Shown: positions 18,232-28,966, counted from the first letter of the stretch. The stretch is DNA of 64,000 nucleotides from Cellulomonas wangsupingiae (GCF_024508275.1 NZ_CP101989.1:2914001-2978000), one strand, 5' to 3'. Numbers and translations: made by a program. Notes: generated from the letters alone by a model not told the origin.

Positions 18232-19347
18232 ATGACCTCTCGCGAGGACGCGGTGGTGTACCCGGCCGGGTGGGAGCCGGACGTCCTCGGCGAGGGGTAC
18301 GAGCAGCGGACGCTGCCGCTGCCGGACGACCCCGAGGGGCCGGTGGTCGCGACCCTCGTGCGGCGCGTGCGGGGACCCGATGCCCCCGACCTGGGGCTCG
18401 ACGTCCTGTACGTGCACGGGTGGTCGGACTACTTCTTCCAGACCGAGCTCGCGGACTTCTGGACGGCGCAGGGCGCCCGGTTCTTCGCGCTCGACCTGCG
18501 CCGCTACGGGCGCAGCCTGCGTCCCGGGCAGATCCCCGGCTTCGTCACCGACCTCGCCACGTACGACGAGGACGTCGCCGCCGCCCGTGCCGCCATGGCG
18601 GAGGACGTGCCGGACGGAGCGCCGCGGCGTCTGGTGCTCATGGGGCACTCGACCGGCGGCCTGACCCTGAGCCTGTGGGCGCAGCGGAACCCGGGCGAGG
18701 CGGCGGCCCTCGTCCTCAACAGCCCGTGGCTGGAGCTCCAGACGCGTGAGGTCGGCCGGGTCCTGCTCGAGCCGGTCGTGCAGGTGGGCGCGCGACTGAA
18801 CCCGGCGCGGCAGCTGCCGGTCGTCGACCCGGGCTTCTACACGCGCGTGGTGTCCGACGCGTACGGCGGTGAGTGGCACTACGACATGGCGTGGCGTCCC
18901 GAGCGCGGCTTCCGCGTGACCTCCGGCTGGCTGGGCGCGATCTTCGCGGGGCAGGACCGCCTCGCCCGCGGCCTCGACCTGCTCGTTCCGGTGCTGGTCC
19001 TGCTGTCCACCCGCAGCGCGCTGCTCCCCCGCTGGGACCCCGCGCGGATGACCCGGGCGGACGTCGCGCTCGACGTCGACGGCGTCGCCCGCCGGGCCGC
19101 CGACCTGGGGCGGCACGTGACGATCGTGCGGATCGAGGGAGCGCTGCACGACGTCGTGCTGTCGGCGGCGCCCGTGCGCAACGCCGCCTACGAGGCGACG
19201 GCCCGCTGGGTGGCCGGGACGGTCACCCTGGGCGACGTGACGGCGGCCGCCGCCCGCTCCCCCGACGCCCGGGGCGCCGCGCCGACGCACCCGGGCCTCC
19301 TCGAGTGGCTCGCCCGCCGCCACCGCGACGTCACCGGCCGCGGGTGA
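18232..19347 (+). CDS. Alpha/beta hydrolase, lysophospholipase/monoacylglycerol-lipase-like
   Basis: A 371-aa serine hydrolase. The oxyanion region is LYVHGWSDYFF, and the nucleophile elbow is MGHSTGG with S140. The likely histidine is in GALHDVVLS, near residue 305. The layout resembles serine aminopeptidase S33/monoacylglycerol lipase enzymes. It begins 4 nt after the transporter ATPase stop, with GAGGAG directly abutting ATG 18232, so it is probably transcribed with the iron operon. That position would fit a role in opening an ester-linked siderophore, but the sequence does not show this. Confidence 0.75.
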   Translation: MTSREDAVVYPAGWEPDVLGEGYEQRTLPLPDDPEGPVVATLVRRVRGPDAPDLGLDVLYVHGWSDYFFQTELADFWTAQGARFFALDLRRYGRSLRPGQIPGFVTDLATYDEDVAAARAAMAEDVPDGAPRRLVLMGHSTGGLTLSLWAQRNPGEAAALVLNSPWLELQTREVGRVLLEPVVQVGARLNPARQLPVVDPGFYTRVVSDAYGGEWHYDMAWRPERGFRVTSGWLGAIFAGQDRLARGLDLLVPVLVLLSTRSALLPRWDPARMTRADVALDVDGVARRAADLGRHVTIVRIEGALHDVVLSAAPVRNAAYEATARWVAGTVTLGDVTAAAARSPDARGAAPTHPGLLEWLARRHRDVTGRG

Positions 19348-19366
19348 CGCCGGGCGGGCCGACCCG

Positions 19367-20491
19367 TCAGAACGGCTGGTACGGCGAGACGACGACCTCG
19401 ATGCGCTGGAACTCCTTGAGGTCCGAGTACCCCGTGGTCGCCATGGCCCGCCGCAGCGCACCGACGAGGTTGAGGGTGCCGTCGGCGGTCCGCCCGGGGC
19501 CGAACAGGATCTGGTCCAGCGTGCCGACCGTGCCCACCTCGACGCGCTCGCCGCGCGGCAGCTGCGGGTGGTGCGCCTCGGGGCCCCAGTGGAAGCCGCG
19601 GCCGGGCGCGTCGCTCGCGCGCGCCAGCGCGGCGCCGAGCATGACCGCGTCGGCGCCGCAGGCGACGGCCTTGACGAGGTCGCCGGAGCGCCCCACGCCG
19701 CCGTCGGCGATGACGTGGACGTAGCGGCCACCGGACTCGTCGAGGTAGTCGCGGCGGGCCGCGGCGACGTCGGCCACGGCCGTGGCCATGGGCGCGTGGA
19801 TGCCCAGCGACACCCGCGTCGTGTGGGCCGCTCCCCCGCCGAAGCCGACGAGCACGCCCGCGGCACCGGTGCGCATGAGGTGCAGCGCGGCGGTGTACGT
19901 GGACGCGCCGCCGACGATCACCGGGACGTCGAGCTCGTAGATGAACCGCTTGAGGTTGAGCGGCTCCGCACGCCCGGACACGTGCTCGGCGGACACCGTG
20001 GTGCCGCGGATGAGGAACAGGTCGACCCCCGCGTCGACGACGGTCCGCCAGTGCTCCTGCGTCCGCTGGGGGCTCAGCGCGCCGGCCACCACCACTCCGG
20101 CGTCGCGGATCTCCTGCAGGCGCGCGCGGATCAGCTCGGGCTGGATGGGCGCCGCGTAGATCTCCTGCATGCGGGCCGTCGCGCGGGCGGCGTCGAGGGA
20201 CGCGATCTCCTCCAGCAGGGGCGTCGGGTCCTCGTACCGCGTCCACAGCCCTTCGAGGTCGAGGACGCCCACACCCCCGGCCTGCCCGAGCGCGACGGCG
20301 GTCGCCGGGCTCACCACGGAGTCCATGGGAGCGGCGAGGATCGGCAGGTCGAAGTGGTAGGCGTCGATCTGCCAGCCGACCGAGACCTCCTCCGGGTCGC
20401 GGGTGCGCCGCGAGGGCACCACCGCGATGTCGTCGAAGGAGTACGCCCTGCGTCCCCGCTTGCCGCGTCCGATCTCGATGTCGCTGGTCAC
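19367..20491 (-). CDS. guaB3: GuaB3-family IMP dehydrogenase-related protein
   Basis: A 374-aa TIM-barrel protein of the IMP dehydrogenase/GMP reductase superfamily, GuaB3 clade. It begins IEIGRGKRGRRAYSFDDIAVVPS and lacks CBS domains. VPVIVGGASTYTAALHLMRTG, LVGFGGGAAHTT, HVIADGGVGRSGDLVKA and ADAVMLGAALARA mark the phosphate-binding half. GuaB3 is common in actinobacteria beside guaB; proposed activities include GMP reductase or IMP dehydrogenase-like function. It is 40 nt downstream of guaB on the same strand and probably cotranscribed. Confidence 0.92.
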   Translation of the reverse strand: MTSDIEIGRGKRGRRAYSFDDIAVVPSRRTRDPEEVSVGWQIDAYHFDLPILAAPMDSVVSPATAVALGQAGGVGVLDLEGLWTRYEDPTPLLEEIASLDAARATARMQEIYAAPIQPELIRARLQEIRDAGVVVAGALSPQRTQEHWRTVVDAGVDLFLIRGTTVSAEHVSGRAEPLNLKRFIYELDVPVIVGGASTYTAALHLMRTGAAGVLVGFGGGAAHTTRVSLGIHAPMATAVADVAAARRDYLDESGGRYVHVIADGGVGRSGDLVKAVACGADAVMLGAALARASDAPGRGFHWGPEAHHPQLPRGERVEVGTVGTLDQILFGPGRTADGTLNLVGALRRAMATTGYSDLKEFQRIEVVVSPYQPF

Positions 20492-20531
20492 CCCACGAGC
20501 CTACCGGCGCCCGCGGGTGGCCCCGTGCGGC

Positions 20532-22807
<2,276 letters not shown>

Positions 22808-23003
22808 GGGGTTCCTCCTCGCGCCGATCCCGATACCACACGCGTGCACGGGTCCATGCCTGCATCGGCGTTACCGGTGCGTCACGTTAGCCCCCGGGAC
22901 GTACCGTCGATAATCGAACGCGCCGTTTCCTCACAGTTACGGGCGCTCGCGTGCTATGCGATCACGCGTTCGGGTCATCCGGTCGTGGACGAATGAGACA
23001 ACG

Positions 23004-24083
23004 TCACAGCGGCGACGACTGGACGACCGCGGCCAGCGCCTCGTGGAGCAGGCCCGGCAGGGTGCGCGCGCGGTGGACCGAGCGGTCCAGCGGGACACGC
23101 CCCTCGGCCGCTTCGGCCACCATGACGAACTGCGGGAGGTCGCTGCGCTCCTGCGCGAGCCGGGCGACCACGGACAGGTCCGGCGTCGGCGACTCCGACA
23201 GGGTCACGACGGCCCGCGCCCGGGTCATCAGGGCGAGCTCGCCCGCGTGCCGGGTCGACACGGGTCCGGCGACGAGGCGCGCGTCGACGCCGCCGTCGAC
23301 CAGCGCGGCCGCGAGCACGTGCGCGAGCACCGGCCGCGGCTCGCCCGGGACGGGCAGCAGCAGGACGACCGGGGCGCCGGAGGGCGGCGGCGTCGCGGTG
23401 TGGGCACGCAGGGCCGCGAGCACGGCACCGAGCAAGGTCTCGCGCGCGTCGACGCCCGGCCGCTCGACGACGGTGCGGCGCGCGAGGGCCGCGAGGGCCG
23501 GCTGCACGAGTCCCGTCCACCACCGCGCGAGGTCCTGGCCGGCGGCGACGTCGAGGAGCGCGGCGCAGCGATCGGCCCGGCCGGTGAGCGCGGCGTCGAC
23601 CAGCGCGACGGTCGCGCCCGCTCCCCCGTCGGCCCGGCCGGACGTCGCGGACCCCCTCGCGCCCCCGTCCGTGCGCGCGCTGGGCACCGTCGTCGCGGGC
23701 AGGCGGCCGGTGAGGTCGTCGCTGGCCGGGGTGGTCGGGGGCACGACGGCGTCACGCACGTCGGACGAGAGCGCGAGCCGCGCCGCCTCCGCCGGGGCGA
23801 CACCGTCGATGGTCAGCCGCCGCATCACCAGGAGCCGCTCGAGGTCGTGCGTGCTGTAGCGCCGGTGCGCGCCGGCGGAGTGCTCGGACGGCCCCAGCCC
23901 GTAGCGCCGGTCCCAGGTGCGCAGCGTGGCCGGGGCGACGCCGAGGCGGCGCGCGACCGCCGCGACCGTCAGCGCCGGGCTGCCCGCGCCGGGCGGCTCC
24001 GGAGCGCGGTCCGCCTCGGCGGCCGGCCCGGTGCGCTCCGCGTCGCCGGGACCCACCGAGGTCTCGTCTGCTGCGGGCGCCAT
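23004..24083 (-). CDS. MerR-family regulator with degenerate B12-binding-like domain
   Basis: A 359-aa protein. The N-terminal winged helix (about 36-105) is MerR-type: LTVAAVARRLGVAPATLRTW, DRRYGLGPS and GAHRRYSTHDLERL. A Ser/Pro/Gly-rich linker (about 120-165) leads to a C-terminal domain laid out like the cobalamin-binding half of CarH/LitR regulators: a helical part with LARWWTGLVQPAL, then a Rossmann-like part with VVLLLPVPGEPRPVLAHVL. The usual ligand pattern (E-x-H-x-x-G) reads E-P-R-P-V-L, so the histidine is lost and B12 binding is doubtful. ATG 24083 is chosen over a longer frame. It is divergent from whiD; the ligand is unknown. Confidence 0.7.
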   Translation of the reverse strand: MAPAADETSVGPGDAERTGPAAEADRAPEPPGAGSPALTVAAVARRLGVAPATLRTWDRRYGLGPSEHSAGAHRRYSTHDLERLLVMRRLTIDGVAPAEAARLALSSDVRDAVVPPTTPASDDLTGRLPATTVPSARTDGGARGSATSGRADGGAGATVALVDAALTGRADRCAALLDVAAGQDLARWWTGLVQPALAALARRTVVERPGVDARETLLGAVLAALRAHTATPPPSGAPVVLLLPVPGEPRPVLAHVLAAALVDGGVDARLVAGPVSTRHAGELALMTRARAVVTLSESPTPDLSVVARLAQERSDLPQFVMVAEAAEGRVPLDRSVHRARTLPGLLHEALAAVVQSSPL

Positions 24084-24220
24084 GACGCGATTGTGCCAGC
24101 CGGTGGCGCGATCGCCCGCCGGGGGCCCGTACACGCCCTGAGCGCCCGGACGGACGTCCTGCACCTCCGTCCAGATCGCGCCAGCGAACCGCGCCGCACG
24201 ATCGCGTCAGAAAGAGGGTC

Positions 24221-24249
24221 TTGAACAACTTGTGGCGCGGTTGTAGCGT
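24221..24249 (+). promoter_or_regulatory. Candidate whiD promoter
   Basis: TTGAAC (24221-24226), a 17-nt spacer, then TAGCGT (24244-24249), about 90 nt upstream of the whiD start. Both hexamers fit the actinobacterial housekeeping sigma pattern reasonably well. Confidence 0.5.
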
Positions 24250-24341
24250 TGCGGCACGTCGCCACGAGAACCACGGTGTCGACGACGACTTTCGTCCCGG
24301 CGGTGCCGCTGGACGTTCACGACGCAGCCCAGGAGGAACAC

Positions 24342-24638
24342 ATGGCCGAGATCTCGCGTCTGCCCGGACCGGTGATGGACCTGTGGGAGTGGCAGTTCGA
24401 CGGCGCGTGCCGCGACGCCGACCAGGACCTCTTCTTCCACCCCGAGGGCGAGCGCGGCTCGGCCCGTCGTCGTCGTGCGGAGGCCGCCAAGGCGATCTGC
24501 GCCACGTGCCCGGTGCTGAACGAGTGCCGCGAGCAGTCGCTCGCCGTGCGCGAGCCGTACGGCGTGTGGGGCGGCCTGTCCGAGGAGGAGCGGGCCGCCG
24601 TGCTCGCCGACCGCGCAGGGCGTCGCGTCACCGCCTGA
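24342..24638 (+). CDS. whiD: WhiB-family iron-sulfur regulator, WhiD/WhiB3 type
   Basis: A 98-aa Wbl protein expected to bind a 4Fe-4S cluster through C23, C53, C56 and C62 (GACRDAD, ICATCPVLNEC), followed by the turn GVWGG (74-78) and a basic C-terminus. The N-terminus (LPGPVMDLWEWQFDGACRD) and FFHPEGERG closely match WhiB3 of Mycobacterium and WhiD of Streptomyces. The genomic place between guaB and groES is the same as in those genera. ATG 24342 has AGGAGGA 6 nt upstream. Family members bind sigma factor region 4 and sense redox/NO; regulation here is inferred. Confidence 0.92.
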   Translation: MAEISRLPGPVMDLWEWQFDGACRDADQDLFFHPEGERGSARRRRAEAAKAICATCPVLNECREQSLAVREPYGVWGGLSEEERAAVLADRAGRRVTA

Positions 24639-24659
24639 GCCGACCACCGACCTGGGTGC

Positions 24660-24699
24660 ACGACGAAGGCCCCCTCCCGAGGGAGGGGGCCTTCGTCGT
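24660..24699. terminator. Bidirectional intrinsic terminator between whiD and groES
   Basis: Perfect 19-bp arms (24660-24678 and 24681-24699; the left arm contains GAAGGCCCCCTCCC) with a 2-nt loop. It lies 22 nt after the whiD stop and 34 nt beyond the groES stop, so it can serve both convergent genes. Confidence 0.75.
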
Positions 24700-24732
24700 G
24701 CCCGGGACGCGTCCCGGTCAGCAGATCTGTCG

Positions 24733-25026
24733 TCAGCCGACGATCGCGAGGATGTCGCGCGCCGAGAGGATCAGGTAGTCCTCACCGGCGTACTTGACCT
24801 CGGTGCCGCCGTACTTGGAGTAGATGACCTTGTCGCCGACGGCCACGTCGAGCGGCACGCGGTTGCCCTTGTCGTCGATCCGACCGGGGCCCACCGCCAG
24901 GACCTCGCCCTCCTGGGGCTTCTCCTTGGCGCTGTCGGGGATGACGAGACCCGAAGCAGTCGTCGTCTCGGCCTCAAGGGTCTTGACGACGATGCGGTCC
25001 TCGAGGGGCTTGATGGAGACCGACAC
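24733..25026 (-). CDS. groES: Co-chaperonin GroES
   Basis: A 97-aa Hsp10 that caps GroEL. Sequence hallmarks are [17 protein letters not shown], the mobile loop [26 protein letters not shown] and [14 protein letters not shown]. No groEL follows: a terminator comes next and then whiD on the opposite strand, so groES is monocistronic and its GroEL partner must be elsewhere. Two CIRCE operators and a strong promoter lie upstream. Confidence 0.97.
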   Translation of the reverse strand: MSVSIKPLEDRIVVKTLEAETTTASGLVIPDSAKEKPQEGEVLAVGPGRIDDKGNRVPLDVAVGDKVIYSKYGGTEVKYAGEDYLILSARDILAIVG

Positions 25027-25119
25027 AGCGGACCTCCCCTTCGCATGTGAGTAGTTCAGGTGAGTGTCTGCGCCGCACCGTCGCCGCCGTCGTCGCGGGA
25101 GCCGGGGCCACGGGCACGG

Positions 25120-25146
25120 TTGGCACCCTCACGGGGAGAGTGCCAG
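25120..25146 (-). promoter_or_regulatory. CIRCE operator 2 (HrcA site), downstream of the groES -10
   Basis: TTGGCACCC, nine spacer bases, GAGTGCCAG: 13 of 18 arm positions match the CIRCE consensus TTAGCACTC-N9-GAGTGCTAA. It lies immediately after the groES -10 hexamer, covering the predicted transcription start. Confidence 0.65.
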
Positions 25147-25152
25147 ATCCTC

Positions 25153-25181
25153 ACTCTAGGAAGGCGTTAGCACTCGGTCAA
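25153..25181 (-). promoter_or_regulatory. groES promoter
   Basis: On the reverse strand TTGACC (25181-25176), a 17-nt spacer, then TAGAGT (25158-25153). The -35 lies inside the spacer of CIRCE 1 and the -10 lies just before CIRCE 2, so repressor on either site should block RNA polymerase. The untranslated leader would be about 120 nt. Confidence 0.75.
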
Positions 25182-25193
25182 CCCGAGTGCCAG
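25167..25193 (-). promoter_or_regulatory. CIRCE operator 1 (HrcA site) over the groES -35 region
   Basis: TTAGCACTC (25167-25175), nine spacer bases, GAGTGCCAG (25185-25193): the left arm is perfect and the right arm has two changes from the consensus GAGTGCTAA. CIRCE is the heat-shock operator bound by HrcA. Confidence 0.88.
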
Positions 25194-25278
25194 CATCCAC
25201 CCGTTTTCCGGGCTCGTGACCCGCCCGCGCGGCCGGAGCGCCGTGACCAGCCGCGGCGCGACGTGGGAGGCTGGGCAC

Positions 25279-26481
25279 GTGGACGACGCCGGCCTGGTCA
25301 AGCTCCTGCGACCCGACGGGTGGGCGCTGCTGCAGGCGCTGCCGCCGTACGACGAGCGGCTCGCGCTGCCGATCGCGGAGCGGCTGCAGAAGGAGGGCCT
25401 GGACCCCTCCCTCGTCGCCGCCGCGCTGACGCAGTCGCGGCTGCGCGCCAAGGCCCGCGGCAAGCTCGGCGACTTCGCCGACGGGATGCTCTTCACCGTC
25501 GCAGGGCTGGAGCAGGCCACCCGCCTGGAGGTCGCGGCGCACCACGCCCGGCGGTACCTCGATGCGGGCTGCACCTACGTGGCGGACCTGACGTGCGGCC
25601 TGGGCGCCGACGCCCTCGCGCTCGCCGGCGTGGGCCTGCGGGTGCTGGCCACCGACGTCGACGAGACGACGGCCGCGCTCGCGACCGTCAACCTGCGCGC
25701 CTTCCCCGAGGTCGAGATCCGCATGGGCGACGGCCTCGCGCTCGACCTCGTCGCCGAGGGCGTCGACGGCGTGTACGCGGACCCCGCGCGCCGCACCGGC
25801 ACGGGCCGGCGCGTCTTCGACCCCCGGGCGTACTCCCCGCCGCTGGACGAGGTGCTCGCCGTGCGCGACACCGTCCCCGCGCTGGGCCTGAAGCTGGGCC
25901 CCGGCCTCGCGCACCGCGACCTGCCGGTCGACGCCGACGCGCAGTGGGTCTCCGCGGACGGCGAGGTCGTCGAGCTCGGGCTGTGGTTCGGCCCCCTGGC
26001 GCCCGACGGCCCGGGACGCTCCGCGCTCGTGCTGCGCGACGGTGCCGCGCACACGCTGCGCGCCCACCCCGACGGCGTCGACGACGCGCCCCCGGTCGGG
26101 CCGGTCGGCGGCTACCTGTACGAGCCCGACGGCGCCGTCATCCGCGCCGGCCTGGTCGGCACCGTCGCGCACCGCGTGCGCGGACGGCTGGTGGACCCGA
26201 CGATCGCCTACGTGACGTCCGACGCCCTCGCCGACCGCACCGCCTGGTACCCGTACGCGACCGCGTACCGGGTCCTCGACGAGCTGCCGTTCGGGCTCAA
26301 GCGGCTGCGCACGTACCTGCGGGAGCGGGGCGTCGGCCGGCTGACGATCAAGAAGCGCGGCACCGCGGTGGTCCCCGAGACGCTGCGCCGCCAGCTGGAC
26401 CTGAGGGGCGGAGCCGAGGGCACGGTCGTGCTCACGCGCGTCGCCGGCCAGCAGCGTGTGCTCGTCGTGGAGCCGATCTGA
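25279..26481 (+). CDS. SAM-dependent methyltransferase with THUMP-like domain
   Basis: A 400-aa class I methyltransferase. A helical N-terminal part leads to the SAM-binding motif YVADLTCGLGADALALA, an acidic strand-2 end (VLATDVDE) and VYADPARR at the catalytic strand. The C-terminal part (from about residue 300) with LKRLRTYLRERGVGRLTIKK and PETLRRQL resembles the THUMP-like domain of this actinobacterial family. GTG 25279 is chosen because GGGAGG (25265-25270) lies 8 nt upstream. It overlaps the next gene by one base. RNA is the likely substrate, but the target is unknown. Confidence 0.8.
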   Translation: MDDAGLVKLLRPDGWALLQALPPYDERLALPIAERLQKEGLDPSLVAAALTQSRLRAKARGKLGDFADGMLFTVAGLEQATRLEVAAHHARRYLDAGCTYVADLTCGLGADALALAGVGLRVLATDVDETTAALATVNLRAFPEVEIRMGDGLALDLVAEGVDGVYADPARRTGTGRRVFDPRAYSPPLDEVLAVRDTVPALGLKLGPGLAHRDLPVDADAQWVSADGEVVELGLWFGPLAPDGPGRSALVLRDGAAHTLRAHPDGVDDAPPVGPVGGYLYEPDGAVIRAGLVGTVAHRVRGRLVDPTIAYVTSDALADRTAWYPYATAYRVLDELPFGLKRLRTYLRERGVGRLTIKKRGTAVVPETLRRQLDLRGGAEGTVVLTRVAGQQRVLVVEPI

Positions 26482-27629
26482 TGGCCGCGCCCGTCGCCCT
26501 GCCGTTCGCGCACTCCGAGCGCTCGACCGTCGGGATCGAGTGGGAGGTCGCGCTGGTCGACCAGGACTCCGGTGACCTGCGGCAGGCGGCGCAGGCGATC
26601 TTCGCGGCCGTGCAGCCCCCGGACGGGCGGGACCACCCCCACATCACCTCCGAGCTGCTGCTCAACACGGTCGAGGTGTCCTCGGGCAAGTGCCGGACGG
26701 TCGGCGAGGCCGGTGCCGACCTGCAGCGCGCGCTCGACGAGGTCGCGGCCGCCGCCCGGCCCCTGCGGATCGAGCTGATGGGCGCGGGCACCCACCCGTT
26801 CGCCAACTGGGCCACGCAGCGCGTCACCGACAAGCAGCGCTACACCACCCTCATCGACCGGACCCAGTGGTGGGGCCGGCAGATGCTCATCTACGGCGTC
26901 CACGTGCACGTCGGCATCGAGGACCGCGCCAAGGTCCTGCCGCTGAGCCGCGCGATGCTCACGGTGTTCCCGCACATCCAGTCGCTGTCGGCCTCGTCGC
27001 CGTTCTGGGGCGGCCAGGACACCGGCTACGCGTCGAACCGGGCCCTGCTCTTCCAGCAGCTGCCCACCGCCGGGCTGCCGCCGCAGTTCGAGCGGTGGGA
27101 GCAGCTCGAGCAGTACGTGGGCGACATGAGGCACACCGGCGTCATCGACGAGGTCAACGAGGTGCGGTGGGACATCCGGCCGTCGCCGCGGTTCGGGACC
27201 CTCGAGATGCGCATCGCCGACGGCGCCGCGAACCTGCTCGAGGTCACGGCGATCAGCGCGCTGACCCACTGCCTGGTCGAGCACTTCTCGTCGATGATCG
27301 ACGCCGGCGAACCGCTGCCCACCCTGCCGCCGTGGTTCGCGCAGGAGAACAAGTGGCGCTCGGCGCGGTACGGCATGGACGCGATCGTCATCACGAACGC
27401 CGACGGGGACGAGGAGCTCGTCACCGACTCGATCGGCCGCTGGCTGGTCGAGCTGGCGCCCGTCGCCGAGCGCCTGGGGTGCGCGGCGGAGCTGGAGCAG
27501 GTGCGCGTCATCCTGCGGCGGGGTGCGTCGTACCAGCGGCAGCGGGCGGTGGCCCGACGGCACGCGGGCGAGCTCGAGCCCGTCGTGCGGTCCCTGGTCG
27601 CCGAGCTCGCGGCCGGCCGCCCGCTCTGA
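26481..27629 (+). CDS. GCS2-family carboxylate-amine/glutamate-cysteine ligase (YbdK type)
   Basis: A 382-aa ATP-dependent ligase. Diagnostic segments are TVGIEWEVALVD, HPHITSELLLNTVEVSSG, MGAGTHPFANW, YGVHVHVGIEDR, and RFGTLEMRIADG. The family makes an amide between glutamate and cysteine or a similar amine; YbdK enzymes have weak glutamate-cysteine ligase activity. The ATG overlaps the methyltransferase stop (TGATG), so the two are coupled. It converges on the next gene with only 3 nt between stops. The physiological product is uncertain. Confidence 0.85.
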   Translation: MAAPVALPFAHSERSTVGIEWEVALVDQDSGDLRQAAQAIFAAVQPPDGRDHPHITSELLLNTVEVSSGKCRTVGEAGADLQRALDEVAAAARPLRIELMGAGTHPFANWATQRVTDKQRYTTLIDRTQWWGRQMLIYGVHVHVGIEDRAKVLPLSRAMLTVFPHIQSLSASSPFWGGQDTGYASNRALLFQQLPTAGLPPQFERWEQLEQYVGDMRHTGVIDEVNEVRWDIRPSPRFGTLEMRIADGAANLLEVTAISALTHCLVEHFSSMIDAGEPLPTLPPWFAQENKWRSARYGMDAIVITNADGDEELVTDSIGRWLVELAPVAERLGCAAELEQVRVILRRGASYQRQRAVARRHAGELEPVVRSLVAELAAGRPL

Positions 27630-27632
27630 GCC

Positions 27633-28841
27633 TCAGACCCACCGCCAGGACGCCAGGAGCGCGTCGAGGGCGTGCAGCGGTGCCGGCTCCGGCGTCGTGC
27701 GCGTCAGCGACCACGCCCAGGTGCGGCCGTCGCGGTCGAGCCGCAGCTCCGTGCGCCGCACGCCGTCCCCGACCGCGAAGGTGCGGGCGAGCACCTCGCC
27801 CGCGGGTGTCGTACGCGCCGTGACGGGTCCCACCGGGAGCACCGACGGCCCGTAGGGGTGCACGTGCGGGGACTCCAGAGCGGTACGGGCGTCGCGCCCG
27901 CCGGCCAGCGGCGCCGACGTGACGACCAGCGCCGCAGCGCGGGTGAGCCGCACGTACAGGTGGGTCCAGGTGCCGTCGACCGCCGGCACGTCGACGGCGG
28001 TCGGTGCCGCGGGCAGCAGGCACGTGGCGACCGTCGAGCCCTCGGGTCCACCGACGGCGACCGGCAGGGTCGCGTCGCACGGGTCGTCGGGCAGGTCCGG
28101 CGCGGCGGGACACGGGGCGGCCGCGGGGTCGTCCGGCAGCCACTGCCAGCTCGCCAGGACGGCGTCGACGAGACGGTCGACGTCGAGGTCCGTCTCCCCG
28201 TCGCGACGCATCACCCCGATGGCGAACGCCCAACCGTCGTGGTCGACGTGCGTGTCCGTGATGCGGCCGTTCCCCACGACGAACGTGGCACGCCACGCCG
28301 GCCCGGCGGCCGTCTGCGCGTGCTCCACCTCACCGACGTGGCGCGTCCGGTCACCGCCGATCGCGCGCACCACGACCGGGCGGTCGGGCGCGGCGGGCAT
28401 CAGCTCACCGCGCGTGACCGCACCGACGCGGCCGTTGCACGCGACGAGGAGCGCGCGACCGGGACCCAGCCCGACGACGACGTCCGTCCGGCTGCCGTCC
28501 TCTCCCAGTGCCCCGGCGCGCGGGTCGTTGGGCCCCGGCGCCAGGAACGCCTCACCGGGCCGCCCGTCGCCGAGCGGCGCGACGCGGATCGGCACGGTGG
28601 GCACGGCGGGGTCCGCGCCGCGCGGGAGGGCCGCGAACCCGCGCGGCGCCCGCGCGACCGGGACGATCTCGTGCACGTGGCGCACGGCGGCGGCCCGGTC
28701 CTGCGGCGACAGCCGGGGGTCGAGCCTCCGGATCATGCGGCGGCGCAGCCGCCACCGCCCGAGCGGCCCGAGGTCACGCACGAACAGCCACAGCAGCCCC
28801 GCGCCGACCACGACCAGCAGTGCGGTGTGCACGTCGCTCAC
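27633..28841 (-). CDS. Unrecognised membrane-anchored protein with an internal duplication
   Basis: No known family was recognised. The start is taken as GTG 28841, giving 402 aa with an N-terminal membrane helix (about 6-20, TALLVVVGAGLLWLF) followed by a basic patch (RLRRRMIRRL), so the bulk is probably on one face of the membrane. Two copies of a module of about 53 residues are visible, at about 182-234 and 350-402. Each runs from a (A/V)xARTF-like strand through VG[ND]G, a D-x-D/D-G turn, an aromatic strand and a final helix ending ASW[QR]W. Three cysteines lie between the copies or nearby. Upstream is the PadR gene on the opposite strand. Confidence 0.6.
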   Translation of the reverse strand: MSDVHTALLVVVGAGLLWLFVRDLGPLGRWRLRRRMIRRLDPRLSPQDRAAAVRHVHEIVPVARAPRGFAALPRGADPAVPTVPIRVAPLGDGRPGEAFLAPGPNDPRAGALGEDGSRTDVVVGLGPGRALLVACNGRVGAVTRGELMPAAPDRPVVVRAIGGDRTRHVGEVEHAQTAAGPAWRATFVVGNGRITDTHVDHDGWAFAIGVMRRDGETDLDVDRLVDAVLASWQWLPDDPAAAPCPAAPDLPDDPCDATLPVAVGGPEGSTVATCLLPAAPTAVDVPAVDGTWTHLYVRLTRAAALVVTSAPLAGGRDARTALESPHVHPYGPSVLPVGPVTARTTPAGEVLARTFAVGDGVRRTELRLDRDGRTWAWSLTRTTPEPAPLHALDALLASWRWV

Positions 28842-28924
28842 CCCGACGCAGTCGGCACGGGGCGCGGTGGACTTGACCCGCGACGAGGGGGGCCACACAC
28901 GCTGAGCCGCGGGGCCGCACCGTC

Positions 28925-28941
28925 GGCTATCTTGCATAGCC
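28925..28941. promoter_or_regulatory. Inverted repeat, candidate PadR operator
   Basis: GGCTAT-CTTGC-ATAGCC, perfect 6-bp arms with a 5-nt spacer. It overlaps the -35 of the PadR promoter, a usual place for autorepression. Assignment to the adjacent PadR protein is inference. Confidence 0.5.
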
Positions 28942-28960
28942 TGCTACCCGGCGTTACTGT
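28932..28960 (+). promoter_or_regulatory. Promoter of the padR-HAAS pair, leaderless
   Basis: TTGCAT (28932-28937), a 17-nt spacer, TACTGT (28955-28960). The GTG start codon at 28967 is 6 nt after the -10, so the transcript should begin at the start codon. Confidence 0.6.
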
Positions 28961-28966
28961 TCAGCA

